From Caenispirillum salinarum AK4 (GTDB lineage: Bacteria; Pseudomonadota; Alphaproteobacteria; Rhodospirillales; Rhodospirillaceae), in contig NZ_ANHY01000005.1 of the NCBI RefSeq assembly GCF_000315795.1, positions 124,001 through 188,000 of the forward strand: DNA of 64,000 nt. Reading direction: 5' to 3'. The translations under genes were made by a program, and so were the position numbers. Below the pieces are notes generated by a model, which did no database searches, had not been told where the DNA came from, and was given only the letters and a program-made list of their open reading frames with translations. Position 1 is the stretch's first letter; every line of letters starts with the position of its first letter. Below are positions 7,618 to 17,371 of the stretch, piece after piece.

Positions 7618-8736
7618 ATGCCCCAATCCCCCGGCGCGCCGCGCGTGGAGGCGGAGATCACCGCCCTGCAGGCCGCCGCCTACAAATTCCCGACCCAGGA
7701 CCAGCCGGAAAGCGACGGCACCATGGAGTGGTCCGCCACCACCATGGTGACCGTGCACCTGGAGGCCGGCGGCGTGGTCGGCTTCGGCTACACCTACACC
7801 GACGCCTCCGCCGCCCGGCTGATCGCCGACACGCTGGCCGGGACGGTGAAGGGACACAGCGTGCTCGACCCGCAGGCGGTGTGGACGGCGGTGCGGGCGC
7901 GGATGCGGAACCTTGGCCAGCCGGGGCTCGGCGCCTGCGCGCTGTCGGCCATCGACGCCGCCGTGTGGGACGCCAAGGCGAAGGTCCTGGACGTTTCGCT
8001 GTCGACGCTTCTGGGCCAGGCCCGCCCCGCCATCCGGGCCTACGGCTCGGGCGGGTTCACCTCTTTTGACGAGGACGCCTTGCGCGGCCAGCTTGCGGGC
8101 TGGGTGGAGGACGGGCTGCGCGCGGTCAAGCTGAAGGTCGGCCGCCGCCCGCAGGAGGACCTTGCGCGCGTCCACGCCGCCCGCGAGGCCGTCGGCCCCG
8201 ACGTCGAGTTGATGACCGACGCCAACGGCGCCTATTCCCGCAAGGAGGCCCTGGCGCTCGCCCAGGCCTTCGCCGCCGAGGGGGTGACGTGGCTGGAGGA
8301 GCCCGTGTCGTCGGACGCCATCGCGTCGCTGGCCTGGCTGCGCGACCACGGGCCCGCCGGCCTGGACATCACCGCCGGCGAATACGCCTGGAGCCCCATC
8401 GACCTGCGGCGCCTGCTGGAGGCCCGCGCCGTCGACGTGCTGCAGGCCGACGCCACCCGCTGCGGCGGCGTGACCGGGTTCCTCATGGCCGATGCGCTGT
8501 GCGAGGCCTATGACATGCCGCTGTCCGCCCACTGCGCGCCCAGCCTGCACGCCGCGCTGTGCTGTGCGGCGGGCCGGGCGGTGAACCTGGAGTACTTCCA
8601 CGACCATGTGCGGCTTGAGACGGCGCTGCTGGACGGCGCCCTGACCGCCCGCGACGGCGTTGTGGCGCCCGATCCTTCGCGTCCCGGCCTGGGGCTGGCG
8701 CTCAAGGACGCCGACGCCGCCCGCTACGCCGTCTGA
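7618..8736 (+). CDS. Enolase-superfamily enzyme, mandelate racemase subgroup
   Basis: 372 residues, soluble. An N-terminal capping domain is followed by a TIM barrel with the full active site: KLKVG with K171 and K173, metal ligands D201 (TDANGAY), E227 (LEEPV) and E255 (AGEYAW), D278 in QADATRCGG and H305 in SAHCAP. The KxK base plus the His-Asp dyad place it in the mandelate racemase subgroup, whose members racemise or dehydrate hydroxy and sugar acids with Mg2+. Substrate cannot be assigned. The next gene encodes a hydroxyacid-type dehydrogenase 23 bases downstream, which suggests a joint hydroxyacid or acid-sugar route feeding the respiratory chain. Confidence 0.88.
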   Translation: MPQSPGAPRVEAEITALQAAAYKFPTQDQPESDGTMEWSATTMVTVHLEAGGVVGFGYTYTDASAARLIADTLAGTVKGHSVLDPQAVWTAVRARMRNLGQPGLGACALSAIDAAVWDAKAKVLDVSLSTLLGQARPAIRAYGSGGFTSFDEDALRGQLAGWVEDGLRAVKLKVGRRPQEDLARVHAAREAVGPDVELMTDANGAYSRKEALALAQAFAAEGVTWLEEPVSSDAIASLAWLRDHGPAGLDITAGEYAWSPIDLRRLLEARAVDVLQADATRCGGVTGFLMADALCEAYDMPLSAHCAPSLHAALCCAAGRAVNLEYFHDHVRLETALLDGALTARDGVVAPDPSRPGLGLALKDADAARYAV

Positions 8737-8759
8737 GCCGACCGCCAGAGGAGACGCCC

Positions 8760-11700
8760 GTGTCCCAGTTCTCGCCCCCCAACGTGTCCCACGAGCCCGG
8801 CGCCGACCCGGTGCCGGAAGGCCGCCACGCGCGCGGCGGCGCCACCGAGGTGGACGTCGATGCGCTGAAGCGCGACCTGGAGGCCGAGGTGGACGGCGAG
8901 GTGCGCTTCACCAACGGCGACCGGGCGCTTTATGCCACCGATGCCTCCAACTACCGCCAGGTGCCCATCGGCGTGGTGGTGCCGAGAACGGTGGACGCCA
9001 TCGCCACCGCCGTCACCGTCTGCGCCCGGCACGGCGCCCCCATCGTCCACCGGGGCGGCGGCACGGCGCTGGCCGGGCAGACCTGCAACACGGCCGTGGT
9101 CATCGATGCCTCCAAGTACTGCAACCGCATCGTCGACATCGACTGGGACGCGGAAACCGCCATCGTCGAGCCCGGCATCGTGCTGGACGAGTTGCAGCAG
9201 GTGGTGAACCCGAAGAACCTGCGCTTCGGTCCTGATCCGTCGACGCACTCGCGCTGCACGCTGGGCGGCATGATCGGCAACAACTCTTGCGGGGTGCACT
9301 CGCTGGCCTACGGGCGCACGGTGGACAACGTCAAGGCGCTGGAGATCATGACCTACGACGGGCTGCGCATGACCGTCGGCGAAACCAGCGCCGAGGAGTT
9401 CGACCGCATCCAGGCCGAGGGCGGGCGCAAGGCCGACATCTACCGCCAGCTCAAGGACATCGCCGACGCCAACGCCGAGCGCATCCGCCACGTCTATCCC
9501 GGCATCCCGCGGCGTGTCTCGGGCTTCAACCTCAACGAGCTGCTGCCCGAGAACAGTTTCAACGTCGCCCGCGCGCTGGTGGGCACGGAAAGCACCTGTG
9601 TCACCGTCCTGCGCGCCCACCTGAACCTGCGGTTCGAGCCGCCCCACCGGGTGGTGCTGGCGGCAGGCTTCAAGGACATCTTCCAGGCCGCCGACCTGGT
9701 GCCCGGCATCACGCGGTTCGAGCCGCTGGGCTGCGAGGGCATCGACCAGCGCCTGACCGAGTTCATGCGCCTGAAGTGCCTGCACGTCGAGGACCTTGAG
9801 CTATTGCCCGACGGCTGCGCGTGGCTGCTCATCCCCTGCGGCGCCGCGGACAAGGACGAGGCGCGCGAGAAGGCGGACGCCATTCACGACTGGCTCAAGG
9901 GCCAGGACGCCTTCACCGACGGCAAGGTGATAGAGGACCGCGGCGAACAGGGCCGCCTGTGGAAGGTGCGCGAGGCGGGCCTGGGCGCCACCGCCTTCGT
10001 GCCCGGCGCCGCGCGGGACACCTGGCCGGGGTGGGAGGACAGCGCGGTCCCGCCCGAGGACCTGGGGAATTACCTGCGCGACCTGTTCAAGCTGTTCGAC
10101 AAGTACGGCTACTACGCCAGCGTCTACGGCCACTTCGGCGAGGGACTGATCCATACGCGCATCGACTTCGGCCTGCACGACGCCGAGGATGCGGCGACGT
10201 TCCGCCGGTTCATGGAAGACGCGGCGCACATGGTCGTCCGCCACAACGGCTCGCTGTCGGGCGAACACGGCGACGGCCAGGCGCGCGGCGAGCTTCTGCC
10301 CATCATGTACGGGCAGGACCTGGTCGATGCCTTCCGCGCCTTCAAGCACGCCTGGGACCCGCGCGGCAAGATGAACCCCGGCAAGGTGATCGACGCCCGT
10401 CCGCTGGACATGGACCTGCGCCTGGGCCCGCGCTTCCATCCGCCGCCGGAAGAGAAGATCGACGCGCAGTTCACCTATCCGCACTCCGACCATTCCTTCC
10501 TGCGCGAGACCATGCGCTGTGTCGGCGTCGGCAAGTGTCGCAACCTGCACGACGGCACCATGTGCCCGTCCTATCGGGCAACGCGGGAGGAAAAGCATTC
10601 CACCCGCGGCCGCGCCCACATGCTGCAGGAAATGCTCCAGGGCGATCCGCTGACCCACGGCTGGCAGGAGGACGCGGTCTGGGAGTCGCTGGACCTGTGC
10701 CTTGCCTGCAAGGCCTGCAAGAGCGAATGCCCCGTGGACGTGGACATGGCCACCTATAAGGCAGAATTCGCCTACCACTACTTCAAGAAGAACCGCCGCC
10801 CGCGCGCCGCGTGGTCCATGGGCCGCATCCAGGACTGGGCGAAGCTGGCCGCGCCCGCGCCCTGGCTCGCCAACGCCCTGTCCCAGACGCCGGGGCTGAA
10901 CGCGGCGGCCAAATGGATCGCCGGGGTGCATCAGGCGCGCGCGCTGCCGCGCTTCCAGAAGACCTTCCGCGCCCGATTCAACGGCAACGGCAGCCGGCCG
11001 TCGGACACGAAGCGCCAGCGCGTTGTGCTGTTCGCCGACACCTTCAACGACCATTTCACGCCCGAGGCCCTGGTCGCCGCCGCCGAGGTGCTGGAGGATG
11101 CGGGCTTCGCCGTGGAACTGCCCAAGCGCAAGGTGTGCTGCGGCCGGCCGCTCTATGACTTCGGCTTCCTGGACCAGGCGCGGAAGACGCTCAACGACGT
11201 CATGGATTCCGTGGACGAGGCCGTGCGCGACGGCGCCTACGTGGTCGGCCTGGAACCGGCCTGCATGGCGACCTTCAAGGACGAATTGGGCAACCTGTTC
11301 GAGGGCGACCCCCGCGCCGAACGTCTGGCTAAGGCCACGTGGCTGCTGCCCGACTTCCTGGCGCGGGTTGCCGATGCCGACGGGTGGAACCCGCCGCGCC
11401 TGTCGGGCAAGGCCCTGGTGCATCCGCACTGCAACCACCGCGCCATTTTCGGCACGGGCGGAGAGAAGCAGGCGCTGTCGGCCACGGGGCTTGAGGTAGA
11501 GGTGCTGGACAGCGGCTGCTGCGGCATGGCCGGGTCGTTCGGCTTCGAGCACGACAAGTACGACGTTTCCCAGGCCATCCTCAACGACAAGCTGATGCCC
11601 ATGATCCGCGGGGCCGGCGCCGACCGCGATGGCGATGGCGCACCGCGCCTGGTGGTGGACGGCTACTCCTGCCGGGAACAGCTGCGCCAGGCGACCGGGC

Positions 11701-11777
11701 GGCTTTATCCCACGGTGGCAGAAGTCCTGCGCGACGGGCTGCACCAGGGCCGCAGCAACGGCAACCCGCCTTCCTGA
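8760..11777 (+). CDS. FAD-linked oxidase fused to an Fe-S/CCG domain protein (YdiJ-like D-2-hydroxyacid dehydrogenase)
   Basis: 1005 residues starting with GTG (AGAGGAGA upstream). Order: FAD-binding PCMH domain (about 45-220, with HRGGGTALAGQTCNT), FAD-oxidase C-terminal domain (to about 560, with GEHGDGQARGELLP), a ferredoxin-like region (CVGVGKCRN and CLACKACKSECPVD), then two cysteine-rich halves with KVCCGRPLYDFG and DSGCCGMAGSFG. The combined GlcD+GlcF-like layout and length match E. coli YdiJ (about 1018 residues), a D-2-hydroxyglutarate dehydrogenase. It should oxidise a D-2-hydroxyacid and pass electrons through FAD and Fe-S clusters to quinone or another acceptor. Standing just upstream of alternative complex III it is a plausible electron source for it. 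Confidence 0.85.
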   Translation: MSQFSPPNVSHEPGADPVPEGRHARGGATEVDVDALKRDLEAEVDGEVRFTNGDRALYATDASNYRQVPIGVVVPRTVDAIATAVTVCARHGAPIVHRGGGTALAGQTCNTAVVIDASKYCNRIVDIDWDAETAIVEPGIVLDELQQVVNPKNLRFGPDPSTHSRCTLGGMIGNNSCGVHSLAYGRTVDNVKALEIMTYDGLRMTVGETSAEEFDRIQAEGGRKADIYRQLKDIADANAERIRHVYPGIPRRVSGFNLNELLPENSFNVARALVGTESTCVTVLRAHLNLRFEPPHRVVLAAGFKDIFQAADLVPGITRFEPLGCEGIDQRLTEFMRLKCLHVEDLELLPDGCAWLLIPCGAADKDEAREKADAIHDWLKGQDAFTDGKVIEDRGEQGRLWKVREAGLGATAFVPGAARDTWPGWEDSAVPPEDLGNYLRDLFKLFDKYGYYASVYGHFGEGLIHTRIDFGLHDAEDAATFRRFMEDAAHMVVRHNGSLSGEHGDGQARGELLPIMYGQDLVDAFRAFKHAWDPRGKMNPGKVIDARPLDMDLRLGPRFHPPPEEKIDAQFTYPHSDHSFLRETMRCVGVGKCRNLHDGTMCPSYRATREEKHSTRGRAHMLQEMLQGDPLTHGWQEDAVWESLDLCLACKACKSECPVDVDMATYKAEFAYHYFKKNRRPRAAWSMGRIQDWAKLAAPAPWLANALSQTPGLNAAAKWIAGVHQARALPRFQKTFRARFNGNGSRPSDTKRQRVVLFADTFNDHFTPEALVAAAEVLEDAGFAVELPKRKVCCGRPLYDFGFLDQARKTLNDVMDSVDEAVRDGAYVVGLEPACMATFKDELGNLFEGDPRAERLAKATWLLPDFLARVADADGWNPPRLSGKALVHPHCNHRAIFGTGGEKQALSATGLEVEVLDSGCCGMAGSFGFEHDKYDVSQAILNDKLMPMIRGAGADRDGDGAPRLVVDGYSCREQLRQATGRLYPTVAEVLRDGLHQGRSNGNPPS

Positions 11778-11805
11778 AGGGGCGTTCCCCCGCAGTAGCG
11801 GAAGA

Positions 11806-11823
11806 CGCCGCCCTCCGGCGGCG
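11806..11823 (+). terminator. GC hairpin between the dehydrogenase and actA
   Basis: CGCCGCC and GGCGGCG form a perfect 7-bp stem with a CTCC loop, about 30 bases after the dehydrogenase stop. No T-run; it could attenuate rather than end transcription into actA. Confidence 0.3.
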
Positions 11824-11861
11824 GGCTCCGTCGTCCGCCCGTCATGACAGCCGGTGAGAGA

Positions 11862-12521
11862 ATGGCGCAGGTCTTCAAACCGTCGGCCGACATCATCCTG
11901 CGCGCGGTGATCCTGATCATCGTGATCGCGGTGATCGTCACCGTCGTGTCGGGCTGGCTGTACTGGCATTCGGGCTGGCTGACCGACGTGGCCGAGGCGC
12001 CGGAACAGCCGGTGCCCTTTAGCCACCGCCACCACGCGGGCGACCTGAACATCGACTGCCGCTACTGCCACTACACCGGCGAGGAAACGGCCAAGGCCGG
12101 CCTGCCGACCTCGGAGACCTGCATGACCTGCCACTCGCAGCTGTGGACGGAGGCCGAGGCCCTGCGCCCCGTGCGCCAGGCCTATACCGAGGGCCGGCCG
12201 CTGTGGTGGCAGCGCGTGGTCGACAGCCCCGACTTCGTCTACTTCAACCATGCCGCTCACCTGGACGTCGGCGTCGGCTGCACCACCTGCCACGGCCCGG
12301 TGCAGGAGATGGCGCTGACCTATGAAAGCCACGCCTACACCATGGGCTGGTGCCTGGACTGCCACCGCGATCCCGCACCCAACCTGCGGCCGGAGGGCGC
12401 CGTCACCGCCTTCGACTGGCGGCCGCGCACCGGCCTGTCCGAGACCGAGCGCCAGGCGCTGCTGGAGGCCCGCGACGTCCACCCCGAACGCCTCACCGAC
12501 TGCTACACGTGCCACAGGTGA
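11862..12521 (+). CDS. actA: Alternative complex III pentaheme cytochrome c subunit ActA
   Basis: 219 residues. One N-terminal membrane helix (about 11-35) is followed by a periplasmic domain with five CXXCH haem sites starting at C66, C87, C140, C164 and C214 and extra conserved His residues (FSHRHH, YFNHAAH, ESHAYT) suited as axial ligands. ActA accepts electrons inside alternative complex III, a quinol:cytochrome c oxidoreductase unrelated to bc1. The start at 11862 is preceded by GGTGAGAG; an ATG six codons earlier has no ribosome site. First gene of the act-cta block; two bases separate it from actB. Confidence 0.93.
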   Translation: MAQVFKPSADIILRAVILIIVIAVIVTVVSGWLYWHSGWLTDVAEAPEQPVPFSHRHHAGDLNIDCRYCHYTGEETAKAGLPTSETCMTCHSQLWTEAEALRPVRQAYTEGRPLWWQRVVDSPDFVYFNHAAHLDVGVGCTTCHGPVQEMALTYESHAYTMGWCLDCHRDPAPNLRPEGAVTAFDWRPRTGLSETERQALLEARDVHPERLTDCYTCHR

Positions 12522-12523
12522 CC

Positions 12524-15439
12524 ATGACCAGCCGCGACACCATGCATAACGGCGCGACCGGCCGCGACCTGTGGCTCAGCCTGGAGCACCGGGCCGACCC
12601 GGAGGGCGCCGCCGCATGGGTCGAGCAGGAATTCGGGCCGAGCGCCCGGCACGCCCTGGAAAGCGACCGCCGCACGTTCCTGAAATGCATGGCCGCCTCG
12701 TTCTCGCTGGCGGGGCTGGCGGGCTGCGACTTCACGCCGCCGGGCGAGGTGGAGATGCGCGGGCGCGGGTCGTCCTGGGCGCAGACCGACGAACGCGCCC
12801 ACTACGCCACCAGCGTCACCCGCGGCGGCTGGGCCGTGCCGGTGCTGGCCGAAGTGGTGGGCGGCCGGCCGCTGCGCCTGGACGGCAACGCCGATCACCC
12901 CGCTTCCACCACCGCCGCCGACCACCACGCCCAGGCCGAGGTGCTGCGGCTCTACGATCCCGACCGTTCGCGCACCGCCCGGCGCTACGGGCAACCGGCC
13001 GGGCGCAAGCAGGTGCTGACGGAACTGGCCGCCATCCGCCGCGAGGCCGGCGAGACGGAGGGGGCGCGGCTTGCCATCCTCACCGGCCCCGTCACGTCCC
13101 CCAGTCAGGAACGGCTGCTGGCGCGCGTGCTGGAGGCCTGGCCGCAGGCGCGGTGGTACAGCTACGACCCGCTGCCCGAAACCGCGCCGCCGCGCGTGCC
13201 CCGGTTCCGCGAGGCGCGCGCCATCGTTTCCTTCGCCCACGACTTCCTCGGCCCCGGGCCGGCGCAGGTGCCGTGGTCCGCCGCCTTCGCCGCCCACCGC
13301 AGGGCCGAGGGGCCGCAGGCGCTGTTCGTGGCGGAGCCGACGACGACGCTGACCGGCATCCGCGCCGGCGCCGACCGGCTGCCCGCCGATGCGCCGCGCC
13401 TGGACGCGCTGGCCCGCGCCCTGCTCGCGCTGGCCGAAGGCGGCTCGGCGGGAGACCTGGGCGCCCGCGACCGGCAGTGGGCGGAACAGGCCGCCGCCGC
13501 GCTGGCCGACGCCGAGGGCCGGGGACTGGTGAGCGCCGGGAACCACGCGCCGCCCGGCCTGCACGCCCTCGCCGCCGCCATCAACCGCCGCTTCGGCAAC
13601 GGCGGCATGATGGAGTATTTCGCCGAAAGCCCCTTCGCGCGGGGCGCGGCCGGCGGGCTGGAGGACCTGCTGGCGCGCGACGACGTGGCGACGCTGCTGG
13701 TGCTGGACAGCAATCCCGCCTTTCATGCCTCGCCGGACCTGGGGGTGGCGGACTGGATGACGCGGGTGCCGCGCATCGTCCACGCCGGCCTTTACCGCGA
13801 CGAGACGGCGCGGCGGTCGCACTGGCACATCCCGCTCGCCCATCCCCTGGAAAGCTGGGGCGACGGCTACGCGGTGGAGGGCACCTACACCCTGCGCCAG
13901 CCGCTGGTGAACCCGTTGTTCGGCGGCTGGTCCGAGCTTCAGGTGCTGACCCGCCTGCTGGAGCCCGCCACCAAGGCGCCCGCCGACCGGGCGGTGGTGC
14001 GCGAGACCTGGGTGGCGCGCGCCAACGGCGGCGACGGCGATGACGAAGAGGCCTTCCGCGCCGCCCTGGAAGCGGGGTTCGCCGCCGGCGCCACCCTTCC
14101 CCGCCGCCCCGAGCCCGACGAATGGCCGGAGGTTGGCGCACCCGTGCCCGAGGTCGAGGCCGAAGCCGGGGCCGGGAGGCTGGAGGTGATCTTCCGGCCC
14201 GACGATGCGCTGTGGGACGGCGCGTTCGCCAACTGCGGCTGGATGCTGGAGTGGCCCAAGCCCATAACCAAGCTGACGTGGGATACGGTGGCGCTGATCT
14301 CCCCCACCCTGGCGGCCGAGAAGGGCCTGGCGGACGGCGACGTGGTGGCACTGTCCACCGCGGCATCCACGGTCACCGCGCCGGTCCTCGTCCAGCCCGG
14401 CCAGGCGGCGCGCACCGTCACGGTGGAGCTTGGCGGCGGGCGGGCCGCCATGGGCCGGCTGGCGGAGGGAGTCGGCTTCGACGGTTTCGCCCTGCGGCCC
14501 GCCGGCGGCCCGTGGCGGGCGCGGCTGGACGGCTTCAAGCCGACGGGCGCGCGCCATCCGCTCGCCCATACCCAGTTGGAAGGACTGATGCGCGACCCCG
14601 AGCCGGTGCGCGTGGTGCCGCGCCCCGAAGTCGACGCAGCACCCGAGCAGAAGACCGGCGAGGAGCGCCCCAGCCTCTATCCCGAGTGGGACAGCCCGGA
14701 CCCGCACGAGTGGGCCATGGTCATCGACCTGGACCTGTGCACCGGCTGCGGCGCCTGCGTCACCGCCTGTCAGGCCGAGAACAACACGCCGATCGTCGGC
14801 AAGCAGGAGGTCGGCAAGGGCCGCGCCATGCACTGGCTGCGCGTCGACCGCTACTGGGAGGACAAACCCGAGGCGCCGCTGGCCCACTTCCAGCCACGCC
14901 CCTGCATGCACTGCGAGAAGGCCCCCTGCGAACTGGGCTGCCCCGTCAACGCCACCCTGCACGGCGACGGCGGGCTGAACCAGATGGTCTACAACCGCTG
15001 CATCGGCACGCGCACCTGCGCGAGCTTCTGCCCCTACAAGGTGCGGCGGTTCAACTTCTTCGACTATTCGGGCGGCGAAGTGAACGCCGCCGGCCGCCCG
15101 CAGCGCAACCCTGAGGTCACCGTGCGCTCGCGCGGGGTGATGGAGAAATGCACCTTCTGCGTCCAGCGCATCGAGCGCGCCAAGATCACCGCCGATCTGG
15201 AGGACCGCCCCGTCACCGACGCCGACGTCGCCACCGCCTGCCAGCGCGCCTGCCCGACGGACGCCATCCGCTTCGGCGACAAGGCGCGGGCGGACAGCGA
15301 CATCGCCCGCCTGCGGCAAGGCCCCCGGCACTACGCGCTGCTGCACGAGTTGGGGACGCGCCCGCGCACCACCTACCTCGCCAAGGTCGCGCCGGACACC
15401 GCGGCGGGCAAGCGCGAGGGGGGCGGCGGCCATGGCTGA
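12524..15439 (+). CDS. actB: Alternative complex III iron-sulfur subunit ActB (molybdopterin-oxidoreductase-like)
   Basis: 971 residues. A Tat-type start R49-R50-T-F-L-K with LAGLAGC68 indicates twin-arginine export and perhaps lipidation. The long middle region (about 80-700) resembles a molybdopterin oxidoreductase that in this family lacks the cofactor. The C-terminal part (about 735-930) is ferredoxin-like with four Cys groups: CTGCGACVTAC, CMHCEKAPCELGC, CIGTRTCASFC and CTFC plus ACQRACP. ActB carries the Fe-S relay of the complex (three 4Fe-4S and one 3Fe-4S in characterised members). It overlaps actC by 8 nt. Confidence 0.93.
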   Translation: MTSRDTMHNGATGRDLWLSLEHRADPEGAAAWVEQEFGPSARHALESDRRTFLKCMAASFSLAGLAGCDFTPPGEVEMRGRGSSWAQTDERAHYATSVTRGGWAVPVLAEVVGGRPLRLDGNADHPASTTAADHHAQAEVLRLYDPDRSRTARRYGQPAGRKQVLTELAAIRREAGETEGARLAILTGPVTSPSQERLLARVLEAWPQARWYSYDPLPETAPPRVPRFREARAIVSFAHDFLGPGPAQVPWSAAFAAHRRAEGPQALFVAEPTTTLTGIRAGADRLPADAPRLDALARALLALAEGGSAGDLGARDRQWAEQAAAALADAEGRGLVSAGNHAPPGLHALAAAINRRFGNGGMMEYFAESPFARGAAGGLEDLLARDDVATLLVLDSNPAFHASPDLGVADWMTRVPRIVHAGLYRDETARRSHWHIPLAHPLESWGDGYAVEGTYTLRQPLVNPLFGGWSELQVLTRLLEPATKAPADRAVVRETWVARANGGDGDDEEAFRAALEAGFAAGATLPRRPEPDEWPEVGAPVPEVEAEAGAGRLEVIFRPDDALWDGAFANCGWMLEWPKPITKLTWDTVALISPTLAAEKGLADGDVVALSTAASTVTAPVLVQPGQAARTVTVELGGGRAAMGRLAEGVGFDGFALRPAGGPWRARLDGFKPTGARHPLAHTQLEGLMRDPEPVRVVPRPEVDAAPEQKTGEERPSLYPEWDSPDPHEWAMVIDLDLCTGCGACVTACQAENNTPIVGKQEVGKGRAMHWLRVDRYWEDKPEAPLAHFQPRPCMHCEKAPCELGCPVNATLHGDGGLNQMVYNRCIGTRTCASFCPYKVRRFNFFDYSGGEVNAAGRPQRNPEVTVRSRGVMEKCTFCVQRIERAKITADLEDRPVTDADVATACQRACPTDAIRFGDKARADSDIARLRQGPRHYALLHELGTRPRTTYLAKVAPDTAAGKREGGGGHG

Positions 15440-16847
15440 GACCGTCAAGCCGCGCCTCTATCCGCTGCACGGCGGCGACCTGACGGCGGCGGAAGCACAG
15501 ATCGCCGACATTCCCCACCGCTTCCCCCTGCGCAAGCGGTGGTGGATCGCGCTTGGCCTGGCGGCCCTGCTGACCCTGGTGCTGCTGGGCACGGTGGGAG
15601 CGACCTTCGCCGAGGGCATCGGGTTGTGGGGCAACAACGCCCCCAACTACTGGGGCATGGCGATCATGAACTATGTCTGGTGGATCGGCATCGGCAACGC
15701 CGGCACCATGATCTCGGCCCTGCTGCTGCTGCTCGGCCAGGGGTGGCGGAATTCGCTCAACCGCCTGGCCGAGACCATGACCGTCTTCGCCGTCGTCTGC
15801 GCCGGCATCTTCCCCATCATCCATCTGGGGCGGCCGGGGTTCGTGCTGTACATGTTCCCCTACCCCAACACCATGGGGCTGTGGCCGCAGTTCCGCTCGC
15901 CGCTGTTCATGGATGTGACGGCGGTCTTCGTCTACCTGCTGGTCAGCCTCATGTTCTGGTACGTCGGCATGATCCCCGACTTCGCCAGCCTGCGCGACCG
16001 CGCGCCGACCCGGCGGCGGGCGGTGGTCTACGGCGTGCTGGCGCTGGGCTGGCGCAACAGCGCGCGGCACTGGCTGAACTGGTGGAGCGCCTACAAGGGC
16101 TGCGCGCTGCTGGCCGTGCCGCTGGTGATTTCGGTCCATTCGGGCGTCGCGCTGCTGTTCGCCATGGGGCCGCAGGCGGGATGGCACACGACCGTCTTCC
16201 CGCCCTTCTTCGTCATCGGCGCGCTGTTCTCCGGCTTTGCCGTCGTCGCCATGCTGGCCGTGGGCTTGCGCAGCATCTTCAGCCTGGATGCACTGATCAC
16301 GACGCGCCACCTGGACGTTCTGGGCAAGGTGCTGCTGGCGACCGGCCTGATGACGTCCTACGGCTATGTCATGGAAGCCTTCACCATGTGGTGGAGCGGC
16401 GACCCGTACGAGATGAACACCCTGATGGACCGCTTCACCGGCGACTACGCCTGGGCGTGGTGGAGCACGATCGCCTGCAATCTGGTGCTGATCCAGCTTC
16501 TGTGGTTCCGGGCCTTTCGCGTGACCCCGGCGCTGCTGTTCCTCATGGGGCTGGTGGCCACGGTCGGCATGTGGCTGGAGCGCTTCATGCTGGTGGTGAC
16601 GGCGCTCTACCGCCCCTTCATCCCGGCGGCCGACGGCTTTTATACGCCGACCTATGTGGAGTGGCTGATCTTCGCCGGGACGCTGGGCCTGTTCGGGCTG
16701 CTGTACCTGCTGTTCATCCGCTTCCTGCCGCTGCTGTCGGGCTTCGAGGTCAAGGAGACGCTGGCGGAAATGGCGCGCAAACGCGGCGAGGCCGTCGGCC
16801 CCGCCGGCCCGCGCGCGACCGCCGCCGCGAAGGAGGCGCCGCGATGA
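15432..16847 (+). CDS. actC: Alternative complex III membrane subunit ActC (NrfD-like)
   Basis: 471 residues with about ten membrane segments, of the polysulfide-reductase NrfD family. Segments such as NYVWWIGIGNAGTMISALLL and the run from 200 onward match ActC, the larger quinol-binding membrane subunit that docks to ActB. Starts inside actB (8-nt overlap) and ends in a 4-nt ATGA overlap with actD. Length is normal for the family. Confidence 0.93.
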   Translation: MAETVKPRLYPLHGGDLTAAEAQIADIPHRFPLRKRWWIALGLAALLTLVLLGTVGATFAEGIGLWGNNAPNYWGMAIMNYVWWIGIGNAGTMISALLLLLGQGWRNSLNRLAETMTVFAVVCAGIFPIIHLGRPGFVLYMFPYPNTMGLWPQFRSPLFMDVTAVFVYLLVSLMFWYVGMIPDFASLRDRAPTRRRAVVYGVLALGWRNSARHWLNWWSAYKGCALLAVPLVISVHSGVALLFAMGPQAGWHTTVFPPFFVIGALFSGFAVVAMLAVGLRSIFSLDALITTRHLDVLGKVLLATGLMTSYGYVMEAFTMWWSGDPYEMNTLMDRFTGDYAWAWWSTIACNLVLIQLLWFRAFRVTPALLFLMGLVATVGMWLERFMLVVTALYRPFIPAADGFYTPTYVEWLIFAGTLGLFGLLYLLFIRFLPLLSGFEVKETLAEMARKRGEAVGPAGPRATAAAKEAPR

Positions 16848-17371
16848 GCGATCGCTTCGGCATGGCGGCCCGCTTCGACACCGAGCACGCGGCGCTCGAC
16901 GCCGTGCGCCGGGCGGTGGAGGCCGGCTGGCGGGTGGACGCCTATACGCCCTATCCGGTGCCCGGCATGGCCGCGGCGCTGCGCCACCGCGACCCCTGGC
17001 CCTTCGGCGCCCTGACCGTCGGCGCGGCGGCGGGTTTCGCGGCGGCCATGGCGCTGCAGGTCTACGCGGTCGCCGTCAGCTATCCCCACAACATCGGCGG
17101 CCGCGACCTGATCGCCTGGGTGCCCTTCACCATGCCCGCCTTCGAGATGGCCGTGCTGTCCGGCGTCTTCTGGGGCATTGCCGCCATGCTCTGGCGCAAC
17201 CGCCTGCCGCGCCTGCACCACCCCGTCTTCAACTATCCCGAGCACGACCGGGCGGGGCAGGACGCCTTTGTGGTCTGTGTGGAGGACACGGGCGAGGATT
17301 TCGACGCCGCGGCCGTGCGGGAGTGCCTTGTTCGCGCCGGCGGCCATATGGTGCGGGAGGTGCCGCGATGA
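16844..17371 (+). CDS. actD: Alternative complex III subunit ActD (DUF3341)
   Basis: 175 residues. A short soluble N-terminal region with WRVDAYTPYPVPGM is followed by two membrane helices (about 43-66 and 85-110) and a cytoplasmic C-terminus (PVFNYPEHDRAGQDAFVVCV). This is the DUF3341 layout of ActD, a small accessory membrane subunit. It overlaps actC and actE by 4 nt each. Confidence 0.9.
   Translation: MSDRFGMAARFDTEHAALDAVRRAVEAGWRVDAYTPYPVPGMAAALRHRDPWPFGALTVGAAAGFAAAMALQVYAVAVSYPHNIGGRDLIAWVPFTMPAFEMAVLSGVFWGIAAMLWRNRLPRLHHPVFNYPEHDRAGQDAFVVCVEDTGEDFDAAAVRECLVRAGGHMVREVPR

Noticed and set aside
9801-15448. Two long minus-strand frames opposite the dehydrogenase and actA/actB
   Set aside because: Antisense to proteins with complete haem and Fe-S motifs; no recognisable protein features.
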